Shown here piece by piece: positions 36,273 to 46,946 of a DNA stretch of 64,000 bases. The translations under genes were made by a program, and so were the position numbers. This stretch comes from Mytilinidion resinicola (lineage: Eukaryota; Ascomycota; Dothideomycetes; Mytilinidiales; Mytilinidiaceae). Where the stretch lies: assembly GCF_010093595.1 (NCBI RefSeq), contig NW_022985438.1, forward strand, positions 1,013,435 to 1,077,434, given 5' to 3'. Position 1 is the first letter of the stretch. Every line of letters begins with the position of its first letter. The notes beneath the pieces were generated by a model. That model worked only from the letters and a program-made list of their open reading frames with translations. It ran no database searches and was not told the DNA's origin.

Positions 36273-36582
36273 CCTGGAGCGAATTGGTCACTCATATATC
36301 ACAAGGCAGTGATTGAGAGTTCCAAAAAGCGGTCGTGAACGCGTGTAGATGAAAGAAGATCAGTGGGGTAAGAAAACGATAACAGTCAGACGAAATGAAG
36401 CCGAGCAGCGAGATAGTTAACTTAGAACTAGAGCCTGCTTACATAAACAAAATCCCCGACCCGATGTCCGTAATATCGTATTCGCATTCCCCGTGCAGAT
36501 CGTAAGCTCCCACCTCAACACCATCGTCCTTCGTCATCCTCGCCTCCCTCATGGCTGCAACTTACTGGGGAGTTGACCGAGT
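36273..36582. promoter_or_regulatory. Divergent intergenic region
   Basis: About 310 bp between divergent start codons of the F-box-like gene and the TAP-like hydrolase, so it likely holds both promoters. No specific motif recognised. Confidence 0.4.
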
Positions 36583-38876
36583 ATGCCCTCTTTACCCCTG
36601 GAAGACGTCAAGATAGACGGACGCGAAACCGGCAAAGCGAAAAGTCCTGTCGATCATTTTCAAATCCGCACAGCAATTGCTGCGTTCTTTTGTCTCTGGG
36701 TTCTTATTTGGACTCAAGGACTTGGGTTATGGCAGAGATGGAGCTATTCTGAGAGCGCGCCTGAGCCCCAAGGAGGAGGATTCAGTAAAAGCTTTGTGGA
36801 AGCATTCAACGATGTAAGGCCCCAGACGAACATAACGCTCTATCTATTTGAGATTCTTGGATTATATCTGTGCATTTTAAAGACTTGCCAAAATCCGCAC
36901 ACAGACCCATGAAGAGGGACTTTGAATGTACGTTTTGATATGCTGACGTCAACAGATAACTCCGAGTGAGAAGCTCGAATGGCATCGTTGCTCCGAAGGA
37001 AACTTCTGTGCGCGGTTGACCGTTCCAATGGACTACAAACGACCCCTGTCTGGGTCTCGCCGGCGGCATCCAAAGGTTCATATTGCCATGGTGCTGATCC
37101 CAGGGGCGAATCATACGTCGGGCGAGCATTTCAGCGCGTCACCCGTGTTGGTGAACCCTGGTGGTCCAGGAGGCTCAGGAATTGACTTCGCCCGTAGATC
37201 AGCCAAAAGCCTGCAGGCTCTTTTCGGCGAAGATCAAGATATTATCGGTTTTGATCCACGTGGAGTCGGAGAAACTACGCCTGGAGTTGATTGCTTCTCT
37301 TTCCCGTCACAGAAAGCAGGACGCATTGCTTCAGAGCCGCCCTCAGAGCAGGACATTCTTCACGGACGGTTCAACTCTATGCTTTTCGATATCAGCAACC
37401 CTGGCCTTGTCAACTCCAGCGGCAATTCGCTGGAATCACTCGATGTTAGATGGAGAGCTATGTCCGGTCTCTGCACTCATAAGGATGACATCTACGGAGA
37501 GAACAGTATCTTGAGGCACCTCAGTACTCCGGTGGTTTCCAGGGATATGCTTTCGATAGTTGAGGCTTGGGATGAATGGATCGAAGCATCTCCAAGAGAA
37601 AAATATCCCCTTGAGAGACCTTATTCACATCTGAAGGGCCAACTATCTTATTGGGGCGGTAGCTATGGCTCGCTCCTTGGCGAAACATTTGCAGCAATAT
37701 ATCCCGATCGTGTTGGAAGGATGGTTTTGGATGCAATCGTCAATGCGGACTACTACGTCACCCCGATTTGGGTTGATGCTCTCACAGACGCAGAGAACGT
37801 GCTGCAATCCTTCTTTCGGTACTGCCATCTCGCCGAAAGTAGCTGTGCGATATATCGATCTGGAGATAGATCTGAGGATATTCGAATCCGGTACTCCGCC
37901 ATCATGGACCGGTTGAAGGCGCAAACAGGAGTCGCAGCAATCTATCCGCGAACCCACCAGCCGGTAGTGGTAACATATAGCCATATACGACAGTTTATTT
38001 TCCTCGCGCTGTATCAACCGATTCGCCTCTTTCCACTAGCCGCGGAAGTGCTGGATGCCCTCTATCGAGAAGAGCATTCGAAGCTGTTCAACGATTACAT
38101 CTCTTTACCGGAGCTCCAAGCTAGTCTAGGCAGATTCTGCCCCTGCGATGACTCAGTTCCAGCACAGGGGATGAACGTGTACAGCCATTGGGAGGCAAAT
38201 ATGGCTATCAAATGCAGCGACAAACGCTACATTGTAGGCTTACTGACTTGCCCTTGTTGTACTGTAGGAGAGTGTGCTAACCCTCGAATAGCTCAACGAG
38301 ACTATCCCCAATCTCACGACTCTCTTTGAACTTCTCTCGACCAACACGTCTTGGGGAGATGTCTGGATGACCTGGCAACTTGGCTGTGATGGCTGGAACA
38401 TCCAGTCAGCAGATCCACCTCTTCCTTGGGACCCAGACGATTATTCCTTCTCGATACCTCATGACAGGCAAGTGAACACGACGAACCCGATTCTATTCCT
38501 TTCCTCGTCGTACGACCCGGTATGTGCTATCGAAGGCGCGGTCAAAATGGCCCGGCGGTTTGCTGGTGCGGGCTTCGTGGAACAGAAGTCTATAGGCCAC
38601 GGCACGTTTTCAACTGCGTCCAGGTGTACGACGGACGTGGTTCGGAGATATTTCAAGCATCTAGAGGTTCCGGATGGATCGCTTGAGGATAGAACATGGA
38701 AGACTTGCGAGCCGGATGAGTGGCCTTGGAAACCGTTTCAGAAACAAGATTGGATGCAGCAGTTTTCGGGGCCCCGGAGCGAAGAAAGAGAGGATCTTGA
38801 AGCTGTCGGGGCTAGGATGGAAGCTTCTAAGGGCATCCAGGAGTTTCTGGCAAGAAGAAAGACGGTGGGTTACTAG
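36583..38876 (+). CDS. Membrane-anchored TAP-like alpha/beta hydrolase
   Basis: This 697-residue protein belongs to the tripeptidyl-aminopeptidase-like serine hydrolases. Three exons fit: 36583-36813, 36956-38233 and 38292-38876. A single hydrophobic segment (TAIAAFFCLWVLIWTQGLGLW, residues about 30-50) after a short polar N-terminus suggests a type II signal anchor. The catalytic domain shows the oxyanion loop VLVNPGGPGGSG, the nucleophile elbow YWGGSYGSLLGE, and near the C-terminus SSYDPVC (Asp) and SIGHGTFS (His). The C-terminal block matches the TAP-like domain. All catalytic elements are present, so the enzyme should be active. It probably trims peptides or esters in the secretory pathway or at the cell surface. 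Confidence 0.91.
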
Positions 38877-39169
38877 CAGTCACGCGAGGGGCGAATAGTA
38901 CGGGTATCGCAGGTGAGAGAGCACGTGTTTTGCAGAGGAGTAAACGCATGCTCAAGATCATGTTCATGGTCGGATGGGGACATATCCACATTGCGTGGCA
39001 ATGGCCAAGAAATCCACCGAGTGCAGTGAACGCTCACCTACATTAATACATTCACAAAGAGCGCATCATTGTGTGGAGTTGGTGATATTCAAGATCACAG
39101 TTTCACTGAGCGTCTTCAGCACACGGAGATGAACATCAGACAAGAGCAAGACCAATGAAAATAAGACAT
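38877..39169. other. Intergenic, no gene seen
   Basis: Short stretch between the hydrolase stop and the first unit of the triplicated repeat. Confidence 0.4.
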
Positions 39170-39615
39170 TCGATTTCAAAAAAAAACATACAAATTTGGA
39201 AAAGGGCCCCATGCATCGCCCAACCCGGTCCATTGCTAACCAATTTTTTTTGCTTGCAAGGCCCCATACTATATACAGGTATTTGAGAAGGGCCCCGTCC
39301 GCCGCCGCAACTCGATCGCACCCAACGCTTGAAGTAGCACGTCTCTTACTACGAAGAGGCGAGAAGCCTACAATACAAAGGAGAAATCTTCTTCGAGAGT
39401 GGAAGGTCCCGCATCCGCTGAAAATCAAGAAAGACAGAAAGCAACGCAGCTCTAGATACAGCTTTGGAACTGGCACCGTCCACGCACAGCCCTGTCCTTC
39501 CCAACCATGTGTCGAGAATGAAGAAAGATTGATGCAGGTTTGATGCTGGAGGGTTGGGGGGTTTAAGTAGTCGAGATTCCTCGGGCGGGCTTGGCGTACA
39601 CGTGATTCACGTGAT
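39170..39615 (-). repeat. Triplicated unit, copy 1
   Basis: First of three related direct repeats. On the minus strand it starts with twin CACGTG boxes (39613-39608 and 39604-39599, nine bases apart), then GTACGCCAAGCCCGCCCGAGG, a degenerate TATA (ctacttaa), and a transcribed-looking body. The body ends with a module (about 39240-39190) reading tggaccgggttgggcgatgc followed by atggggcccttttccaaattt. Near its start lies a related module (gacagggctgtgcgtggacg then gtgccagttccaaagctg). Extra sequence between them holds a third gggcccttctcaaa motif. An open frame crosses it (39066-39722, minus), but the other copies do not keep it. Confidence 0.7.
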
Positions 39616-40103
39616 GATGAATGGGTGAGTGCGCAGCTTCGGCCAGGCGCGGCGAAGCTGGTAGAAGGCGGCGGAACAGAGCATGCCTGCCCGGAGGAGC
39701 CATTATCCACCGCACGAGACATTCACTGGTCAATCTTTCAGAAGCCCGCCGCTCTGCACGTGACATTATCTCGGTTTGGTTGAAGGGCTACAGTTTTTCC
39801 GGTCGGGAGATTAGTACCAGCGAAATCACGGGAGCGAACGGGAAAGAGGCCAAGGTGAGCTTCTGGGCGCTTTGCTTGCCAGGGACGATGTGTTGATGTT
39901 GCAGCGGGCATGGTCTCGAATCCCTTCACCGCACCAAGCGTTAATCATGAGATTTAGACGATGCTGGAGAATCTCACCGGTATGAGCCCATGACCTGTAG
40001 GTGAAGGCGACTGATGCTGGAGCTCACGGGATGTAATGATGCAGCCCATTACACAAAGGTCGGTACTGGAATTGAAGATCAAGAAGACATTGGCATTTGA
40101 CGC
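39616..40103. other. Spacer between triplicated units 1 and 2
   Basis: About 490 bp with no gene or clear repeat that I could match to the second spacer. Confidence 0.4.
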
Positions 40104-40486
40104 CTTGATTTGAAGAGCTATTTACAAACTTGGAGAAGGGCCCAATCATCGCCCAACCCGGTCCCTGCAACCGAACAGAATATGCAAGGTCACATACTAA
40201 AAATGAGGACGCACAGCCTACAATACAAAAGAGAAATCTTCTTCAAGAGTGGGAGGTCCCCGCACGCGCGGGAAATCAAGAAAGACAAAAATCAGCTGTG
40301 ACCTTTGTCACAGCGCAGCTAGGTACATCTTTGGAACTGGCACCGTCCAAGCTTAGCCCGGTCTTCCCCAAATCCATATTGTCGAACGAAAAAGAAGATT
40401 GATGGAATCTGGAAGTTGGAGGCGGAGGGGGTTTATATAGTTCGGAAACCCCGAGCGGCTTGGCGTACATGTAATTCACGGGATGG
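40104..40486 (-). repeat. Triplicated unit, copy 2
   Basis: Same order as the other copies, read on the minus strand. The CACGTG boxes are degenerate (cccgtgaattacatgtac). GCCAAGCCGCTCGGGG and a good TATA (ctatataaa, 40440-40432) are kept. The body has the first module with gaccgggctaagcttggacg and the end module gaccgggttgggcgatgattgggcccttctccaagtttg. It contains a small open frame starting MDLGKTGLSLDG, but indels against copy 1 shift this frame. Confidence 0.7.
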
Positions 40487-40885
40487 TTTAGGGGTAGGAA
40501 GGTGGCTACCTGGATGGTGGGTGCTCTTCTGCCGCGCTGCGCCAGCCATTCACTCGTCACAAGCAGTTCGGGTCGCACGGGAAGTTTAAATTACGTGACA
40601 CCATCTCGCTTCGGAGGAAGGCAAGGGATCATTGACGCGGTGGGTGAGCACGCTAGGGGCAGAGTGTGAGTTGGCTGTGATTGAGAAGGATTGCCTGGCG
40701 ATTGAAGGCTAGGGAAGATGTGAACCTCCGGTCGGTGTTGTAAATATACAGCATCCGGTCCCAGCGATGAGCGTCAAACTATGCTAGAAGCACTCACTAC
40801 CTATAAATAAGGTCCATCACCATACTTGATAATGGTCATCACCATCGAAATAAAATATTCTTTCAGCATACAAAGCTGAATGGAT
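40487..40885. other. Spacer between triplicated units 2 and 3
   Basis: About 400 bp without a supported gene. Confidence 0.4.
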
Positions 40886-41227
40886 CTTGATTTGAAAGAC
40901 TATACAAACTTGGAGAAGGGCCCCATGCATCGCCCAACCCGGTCCATTGCCAACCAATTTTTTTACTTGCAAGGCCCCATATAGACTACATAGAACATAG
41001 GAAAACTTCTCCGAGAGTTGAGGGTCCCACGCTTGATGTCCGGAGACAAGCACGAAAAGCAAACGCGACTAAACACATCTTAGAACTGGCCCCGTACACG
41101 CACAGCCCGGTCCCTCACACCACCTTTTCGAAAATGGAGAAGCTGAGGAATAAAGTTGGGGGGTAGAGAAGCTTATATAGTTCAAAATTCCGAGGCGGCT
41201 TGGCGCGCACGTGTCTCACGTGACGAC
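40886..41227 (-). repeat. Triplicated unit, copy 3
   Basis: The most complete promoter-like end: twin CACGTG boxes at 41222-41217 and 41213-41208 with the same nine-base spacing as copy 1, then GCCAAGCCGCCTCGG and a TATA (ctatataag, 41180-41172). The body has gaccgggctgtgcgtgtacg then gggccagttctaagatgtg, and ends with the module gaccgggttgggcgatgcatggggcccttctccaagtttg (40950-40910). There is no shared start codon with the other copies. Confidence 0.7.
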
Positions 41228-41425
41228 GGCAGGGAGCGAGCGGCGGGTGGCAGGGAGGGAGGCTAGGCAGCAGGCAGCGGTTGAGAGCGGCATGTTCGGG
41301 GGATGAGCGCCCTTTCATTCACTTATCTTCGTATCCTTGTGCCAGATCCCGGAAAATACAGAAACAGACCGCAATGATGTTTTCGACATAGTTGTTATGT
41401 ATACAGGTGTAGTGAGGCCATACAA

Positions 41426-42766
41426 CTATAGTTTCGATATCTTAGATGCCCTGTCAATCCATCCTAGGTTTATTGTATCCGTCCAATAGGGTCCTTCCTT
41501 CTTCCTCTCCTCCCAATTCTTCTCCCAGTTATCGACTTGTCGCTCAAGCCACGGCTACAAGGCCTTCGCCGTCTCGCGAGGCTTCTCAAAAGGCAAGCAG
41601 CGGTCGCAGTCCCCGATCACAGTCTCGGTAACATGTCCAACGGATGCTCCTCCGCTGCCCCCGGGCCCAACTCCCGTCTTCTCGAGTAGCATTTGTCGGT
41701 AACCAGGTAGTTTCGCAATGAACGATCTAGAGCCCCAGGCATATAGCACCGGGGGCAACACGTGCGGAATGTGCTTCTGAGTTTCTGTGTCCGCTGATAT
41801 GTGGAATCCAGGGATAACAGGAGTAGAGTGGCGAGCGTGATTGGGGTTGTGGTCTGGCCCTAAAGGATACCCGGGCAATGGTGGATTTGCGCGCATCATG
41901 GTATAGACCTCCATAGCCTTGGGAGTCGTCAGAGTTACCTCGGGTGCGATCGAAGAATTTGTAGACACATCCTGTGCTGCATGCATTTTTGGCGGAACGT
42001 CCCGTAGGTCAGCGAATGATCTGATCGAAAACACGATCATCAAAGACTGCGTAGTAAGGGCATTTCCGAAGCGCGCGTCTTGCATCCTCGCGTGACAACC
42101 ATCGGTCTCTTCGTTTCATCGTAAGGACGGCGAGATGCATGTAAGGTGGTCGAGCTCCGTAGGTTGTCACCAGAACAGGTTCTAAAGCAATAACGCCGGC
42201 AAAGAGTCGTGGATTTTGAGCGGCAGCCATGGGAATATTGAAACAGCCCCACGACTGACCCATTCCTACGATTGGCTGGCGAAGGCCTTTCTGGAAGTGG
42301 TTGGCAATTTGCGAGATGTCCCGAGCGCAGTCAAACCAGTCAGGCTCGTCTCTAATAACGTGCTCGTTGAGGAGATAGGATGCGCTATGCTAAGCGATAT
42401 CGAAAGCCCAGACGGCGCGGACACGGGGGAATTGAGCGAGTACATCATCGAGGAATGCTAGTGGAAGTAAGAACTAGTTTGAAGATTATGATGAACGGCA
42501 AAGGAATGCTTTGCATGTAGGATGAGATAACATTTGCTCTAAAAACACTTACGCTCATAGGACTCTTTCGTCGAACCTGCACCATGAGCAAATATGAAAG
42601 CGATGTCTCCCGGCCAAGGACTCATATTTGCTTGAGGCACATATTCGTTGACGGCGAGCCGCAGTCGTCCGTTTTCTTCATCTCTTACTCCTCGTGCGAA
42701 CCCTCGAGGCTACGACGCTGGAATGACATGTTTGGTGACAACCCAGTTGTCTTGTATGTTGAACAT
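41426..42766 (-). pseudogene. Decayed AKT2-like alpha/beta hydrolase
   Basis: The sequence resembles the alpha/beta-hydrolase family that includes AKT2 of host-selective toxin biosynthesis in Alternaria, though most members across fungi have other or unknown roles. Exons 42766-42553 and from 42457 on join through a GTAAGT/CCACTAG intron. Recognisable parts are FIFAHGAGSTKESYE (HG motif), the nucleophile elbow IVGMGQSWGCFNIPMAAAQ, and a C-terminus ending in SKL, a peroxisomal PTS1 signal. At least four lesions break it: TAG at 42712-42710, TAG at 42392-42390, a frame change with TGA near 42011-42009, and TAG at 41557-41555. It cannot make a full protein as it stands. Confidence 0.8.
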
Positions 42767-44010
42767 ACCTTGCTGAAGTATCTATGTGATAGAGACAGAA
42801 TAGCATGATGACTGCGCGAGTTGCACACTATGAAGTTGTACTGCTGATGGGCCTAAGCTCTAGGGTTGATGTCAGCTCGCCTCGACTGCCGCATATCCCT
42901 AACCCCTATATTCTACTAGCTATCTCATTGCGAGCAACCCGAAGCTGCACCTTCCATTCATCGCCAACCTCTTTTCAACACCCCGGTATCGAAGTCAGGA
43001 GGCGAAGCACATCTCATCCAGATCCGATCCATGGATTGCCGCCGCCACCAAGACACGCCCAAATGGCACAGCCTCAGATGCCGTAAACAGTTTAGCGGGC
43101 CCGCTTACGTACACTCACATCCAACCTCGCTCCATCCCTTCTGCACTTGCAAGATGTCTCTGATTACATGCTTCACGTCCTCCAGGACTTCAATAAACGA
43201 ATCTTAGCCTTTGCACATTCTAAAGTCCCAGGACCTGATTACTTCTAGTCCGCCGGAAACGAGATGGCGATGAAGCTTGAGCGTCGATCCTTGAGATAAC
43301 CTCAAGTTAATAGGAATTTGCGAAAGTAGATCCAGAATTTGGGTCGTTTCACAGCGTATAAGAAACAGTATTAACAGGAGGCAGCCAAAGCAACTCTTGA
43401 AGAGCCCATTAACCCGGCGTGAGTACGAGAAACTGGCCCAGCGTCTCTAGGAGATGCATGGTGCATAGAGAAATGCATCAGAGCACTGGTAAATTGAAGC
43501 TTCACAGCGACTTCTGCGCAATATAAGTATAAAATAAGAGTCAATGATTTCGGCATAATTCATCGTGCGCGGTAAAATACATCAACAAACGAAAGAAAGC
43601 CGGAGTCAAGAGACTTTTCATACAGTGGATATACGTGAAAAGTGTCCAGCATCATGATTCGATTCAAGGTGAATGATAAAAAACATTGCGAAGAGAATAA
43701 GGGAATCCGGATCACACCGCAGGGGAATCCTCAGGCAATTATCAAGATGCGCAAATTGCCAACATCCTCGAGCTGATCCATGAAGCGCAGGAACTGAAGG
43801 TTTGGTGTAGTGTATCTTAGATCAAGTCAACAAAGTTTCCGTTCCCACGGCATCTTTCTGCCTCCGGCGAGGAAATACAGAAGCTCGTCAATCGCTGTCA
43901 CCATGTCGCGATGTTAGGACATGGTCGTCACGTGCTAGGTGTCTCATCATCCACCTAATTCACCCTCTCCAGAGTCTAACTAGCTAGTGCGAAAACCTTT
44001 CTACGATTTT
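42767..44010. other. Intergenic, no gene seen
   Basis: About 1.2 kb without a supported gene. The right end lies upstream of the RNase H-repeat gene. Confidence 0.45.
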
Positions 44011-46025
44011 ATGACAGTTCAAGACGCTTTCTGCGCCATCACTCTGGAGGACTTTAAGTCAGCTTCTACGCTGCCGATGGCATCCCGACGCATCAACAAG
44101 CAATTGCTTGATGAAGAAGCGACAAGGCGGAGATTGGTCAAGAATGCTCGCAGGAAAGGCAGGACACTGACCGAAGATGAACTGAAAAAACGCGTCACCA
44201 AAAGCCATGAAGCGCGTCAACGTCGACAAGCCGCCGCGGTCAAATTCCCAGCCCGAAATGCCGCATATATACTACTACATGTCCAAAACCGCAATGCACG
44301 AATTAAACGTATCGCCCAGCACATTCTTGGTGGCGGTCCAGACATGCGCAAATTCCCGGCAAACATATTCATCGAGGAGGAAACTAACGCCGTAAAACAA
44401 GCTAATCTCCACGAAGCCGAGTATTGGTTCGTACGCTCCGAAGATGTCTACTGGACAGACGGGTCCGTGATCAAGAATCGAGATAACGATGAGATCAGCG
44501 CTGCTGGCGTTGCTTGGATGGCGGCACGGGGCAATACTTTCGAACGTGCGGAATATCCCATAGGTCTTAACCTCGGAGATTCAAACCACGCCGAGTTGTT
44601 CGCCATTGCTATAGCTTTGGAACTTGCCATTCAAAAAGTGTACAACGGATCAAAAGCGCCTATTGTAATATACTCGGACTCGCAAGCAGTACTTAAAGCT
44701 TTGCAGAACGGTAATTCGACCATTCTAGGGCCAATGGGAACAGGAAGGCTCGCGCTTTCTCTTGCGTACGAACGTGCCGAGTGTTTGAAAGAGAAGAAGA
44801 TCCCTCTGACTCTTAGGTGGGTCAAAGGGCATAACAAATCCGCCGGAAACGTCGCCGCAGATCAGGCTGCTGGGGCAGCGTCGGAGAAATACAAACGCTT
44901 CATCGATAACGCACGTCTTCCGCGAGGGACCGTCCTTTTCCCAATTGAGATGCTCGGAGCAGGAAGGGACATAAGAAACGAGTTTCTGTACCGAGTCGAG
45001 AAGGGTATCCAGCACCCCGTACGTTATGTGCTCGCGTTAGACCACCAGCGAGAAATACCGGCTGGATGGATAGTTGATTGGAGGGAGTCTGGTGGCTTCA
45101 AAGACCCTTCCACCGTCCCCTTACAGCCGGAACTCTATCCTAAAGAACGCGAATTATGGCAACTTTTCACATCAGCTGCCGGAACAAAATATACCCACCG
45201 TTCGTTTCCAGCCAAGAGCATTATGGATGATTATGTCAAAGTGGACATTCCTCACACGCCCCAACGACGCAGCGGACATCCTTCCTGTCGCTCTCAGTGG
45301 ACGTATTGGACCGCTGGCTATTTTAAGTATGATGCAAGAGGTAATAATACATTTATGGGCGCTGGAGTTGCGTGGCTGGCACCAGATGGTAAAGAAGTCG
45401 ACGTACAAGGCCATCATCTTGGGCGTAACGTGGGCAATATGTTCGATGCATCGCTTTTCGCGATCGCTAGTGCACTGAAGCTCGCAGTAACCCGGGTGCA
45501 AGAACACTCAGTAGCTCCGGTAGTCATATTTGCTGACTCGGAAGCTCTTTTGAAGTCTCTGCAATGCGGTGAGCCAATGGCCCTCGGACCGACGATTTCT
45601 GCACGTCTCTCGCTCGATGATTGCTATCGAAATGCACGAGCGTTAGTAAATGCTGGCATCGAGGTGACGATTCGACCGCTCCCAAGTAAGCACGAGCCCG
45701 AAGGCAAACTATGGGCGAACGCTGCGGCAGTTATGGACGCTCTCTGGGTCGAAGAACCGTACAATAAGATGGGGCGCGCTCAGATCTTGCCCAGTGCATT
45801 ACAAGGGCGGCTAAGGACGTTCGGAAAGTGTTCTTCGACCGAGTGAGTAGGCACGCTCAGCGGCCTGTGTCATTCCGGCATGAGACAGACCTCTTTCAAG
45901 AGCTTACAGAGAAATCTATCACGCAGTGGGTTGAGCACGGAGGGGACATTCACGCTTTGCCCACGTCGAAGAGCAGCATCTTAGCCGATTCGCAAGACGC
46001 GCAGATTCCATCAGATGCTCCATGA
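44011..46025 (+). pseudogene. Two-module RNase H-like protein gene, frameshifted near its end
   Basis: Two RNase H-fold modules stand in tandem. Module 1 keeps the four acidic positions: YWTDGS, NHAELFAI, YSDSQ and VKGHNKSAGNVAADQ. Module 2 has the same order but lost three of them: YWTAGY, DASLFAI, then FADSE kept, then EGKLWANAA. Each module is preceded by an F-P-A-x-x-I motif (KFPANIFIEE, SFPAKSIMDD) and followed by a tail (AGWIVDWRESGG; TEKSITQWVEHGGDIHALPT). A basic helix opens the protein (EATRRRLVKNARRKGRTLTEDELKKR). The main frame stops at 45846, but the module 2 tail continues in another frame to 46025, consistent with loss of one G in a G-run near 45806. No reverse transcriptase lies nearby. 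The ATG could be 44011 or 44077. Confidence 0.78.
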
Positions 46026-46946
46026 TTTTGGAAAGGAAGGGCCGTGATTGAGGCACCATCAGAGGTACGATTCTGAGCTGCCTGGCGATGTAAAAGCCCG
46101 ACCGTACTGATCTGGTGTGTAGAATTTTGACTAATGAAACGCTCGCGATTACCCCTGAAATAGCGTTAAGATGAATGCATGCAATGTCGAGGCCTGTTCA
46201 GTTTGAATAAAGCCCGTAAATGCGGATCGACTCAAAGTAGCGAAGCAACTACGGACAGGAGACGTCCACTTGGGTTGGAATGTCGAGTTATACTTACTGT
46301 TATTCCGATCAACGGTAATAGATCTTGTTTCATTAGCGAAGATACCTGGAGGCTATAGCATTGGCTTGGTTTGTAATATCACTTTCTTTACACCCTGAAG
46401 TCATCGCATGGAATGATGGAAGCGGGATTGCCCGAATGAAACAAAGTACACCGGCATTGTACTACTTTTCGCCGAGTCAAGAATACCTCTTTTCTCCAGA
46501 CATCAGGATAGCTAAAAAGACGTCTTGATTTCATGATTGGTACAAAAACCCGTAGCAATGCTACGGTAGATTTCCACCCAACATACAATGCAGCCTTGTC
46601 AACTTCACCGGTGCCGCGCTTGACCACTCAGTAACTGTGGTCTGAAGACCTCTCGCCCTGCCTGAAATCAGCGAGCAAAGTAAGTCTATGTACCAGAGAT
46701 CTCAACATTTGCCGTTGCAGCACGTCATTTCACGTAATTACAGTGAATTGAACGCAGTATGGTACTGGGATGACGCGGCATCCTCATGGACGTTCTATTC
46801 ACCGCGTTCCGGCTTCAGTTCTCGTACTTTAAGTTCAACTTGCGCCTTTAGTCTATAACTGCGCAGCTTCCCCGACACCATACTCTGCTCTTAGGCTCAC
46901 ACCACACCTTCTCGCCCACCAAAGCCACTTGTCCGAACGCCTAACT
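46026..46946. other. Intergenic between the RNase H-repeat genes
   Basis: About 920 bp. No domain-bearing frame. The right end is the likely promoter of the second RNase H gene. Confidence 0.4.

Noticed and set aside
39066..39722. 218-codon open frame over triplicated unit 1
   Set aside because: The frame is not kept in the other two copies, and indels between copies are not multiples of three.
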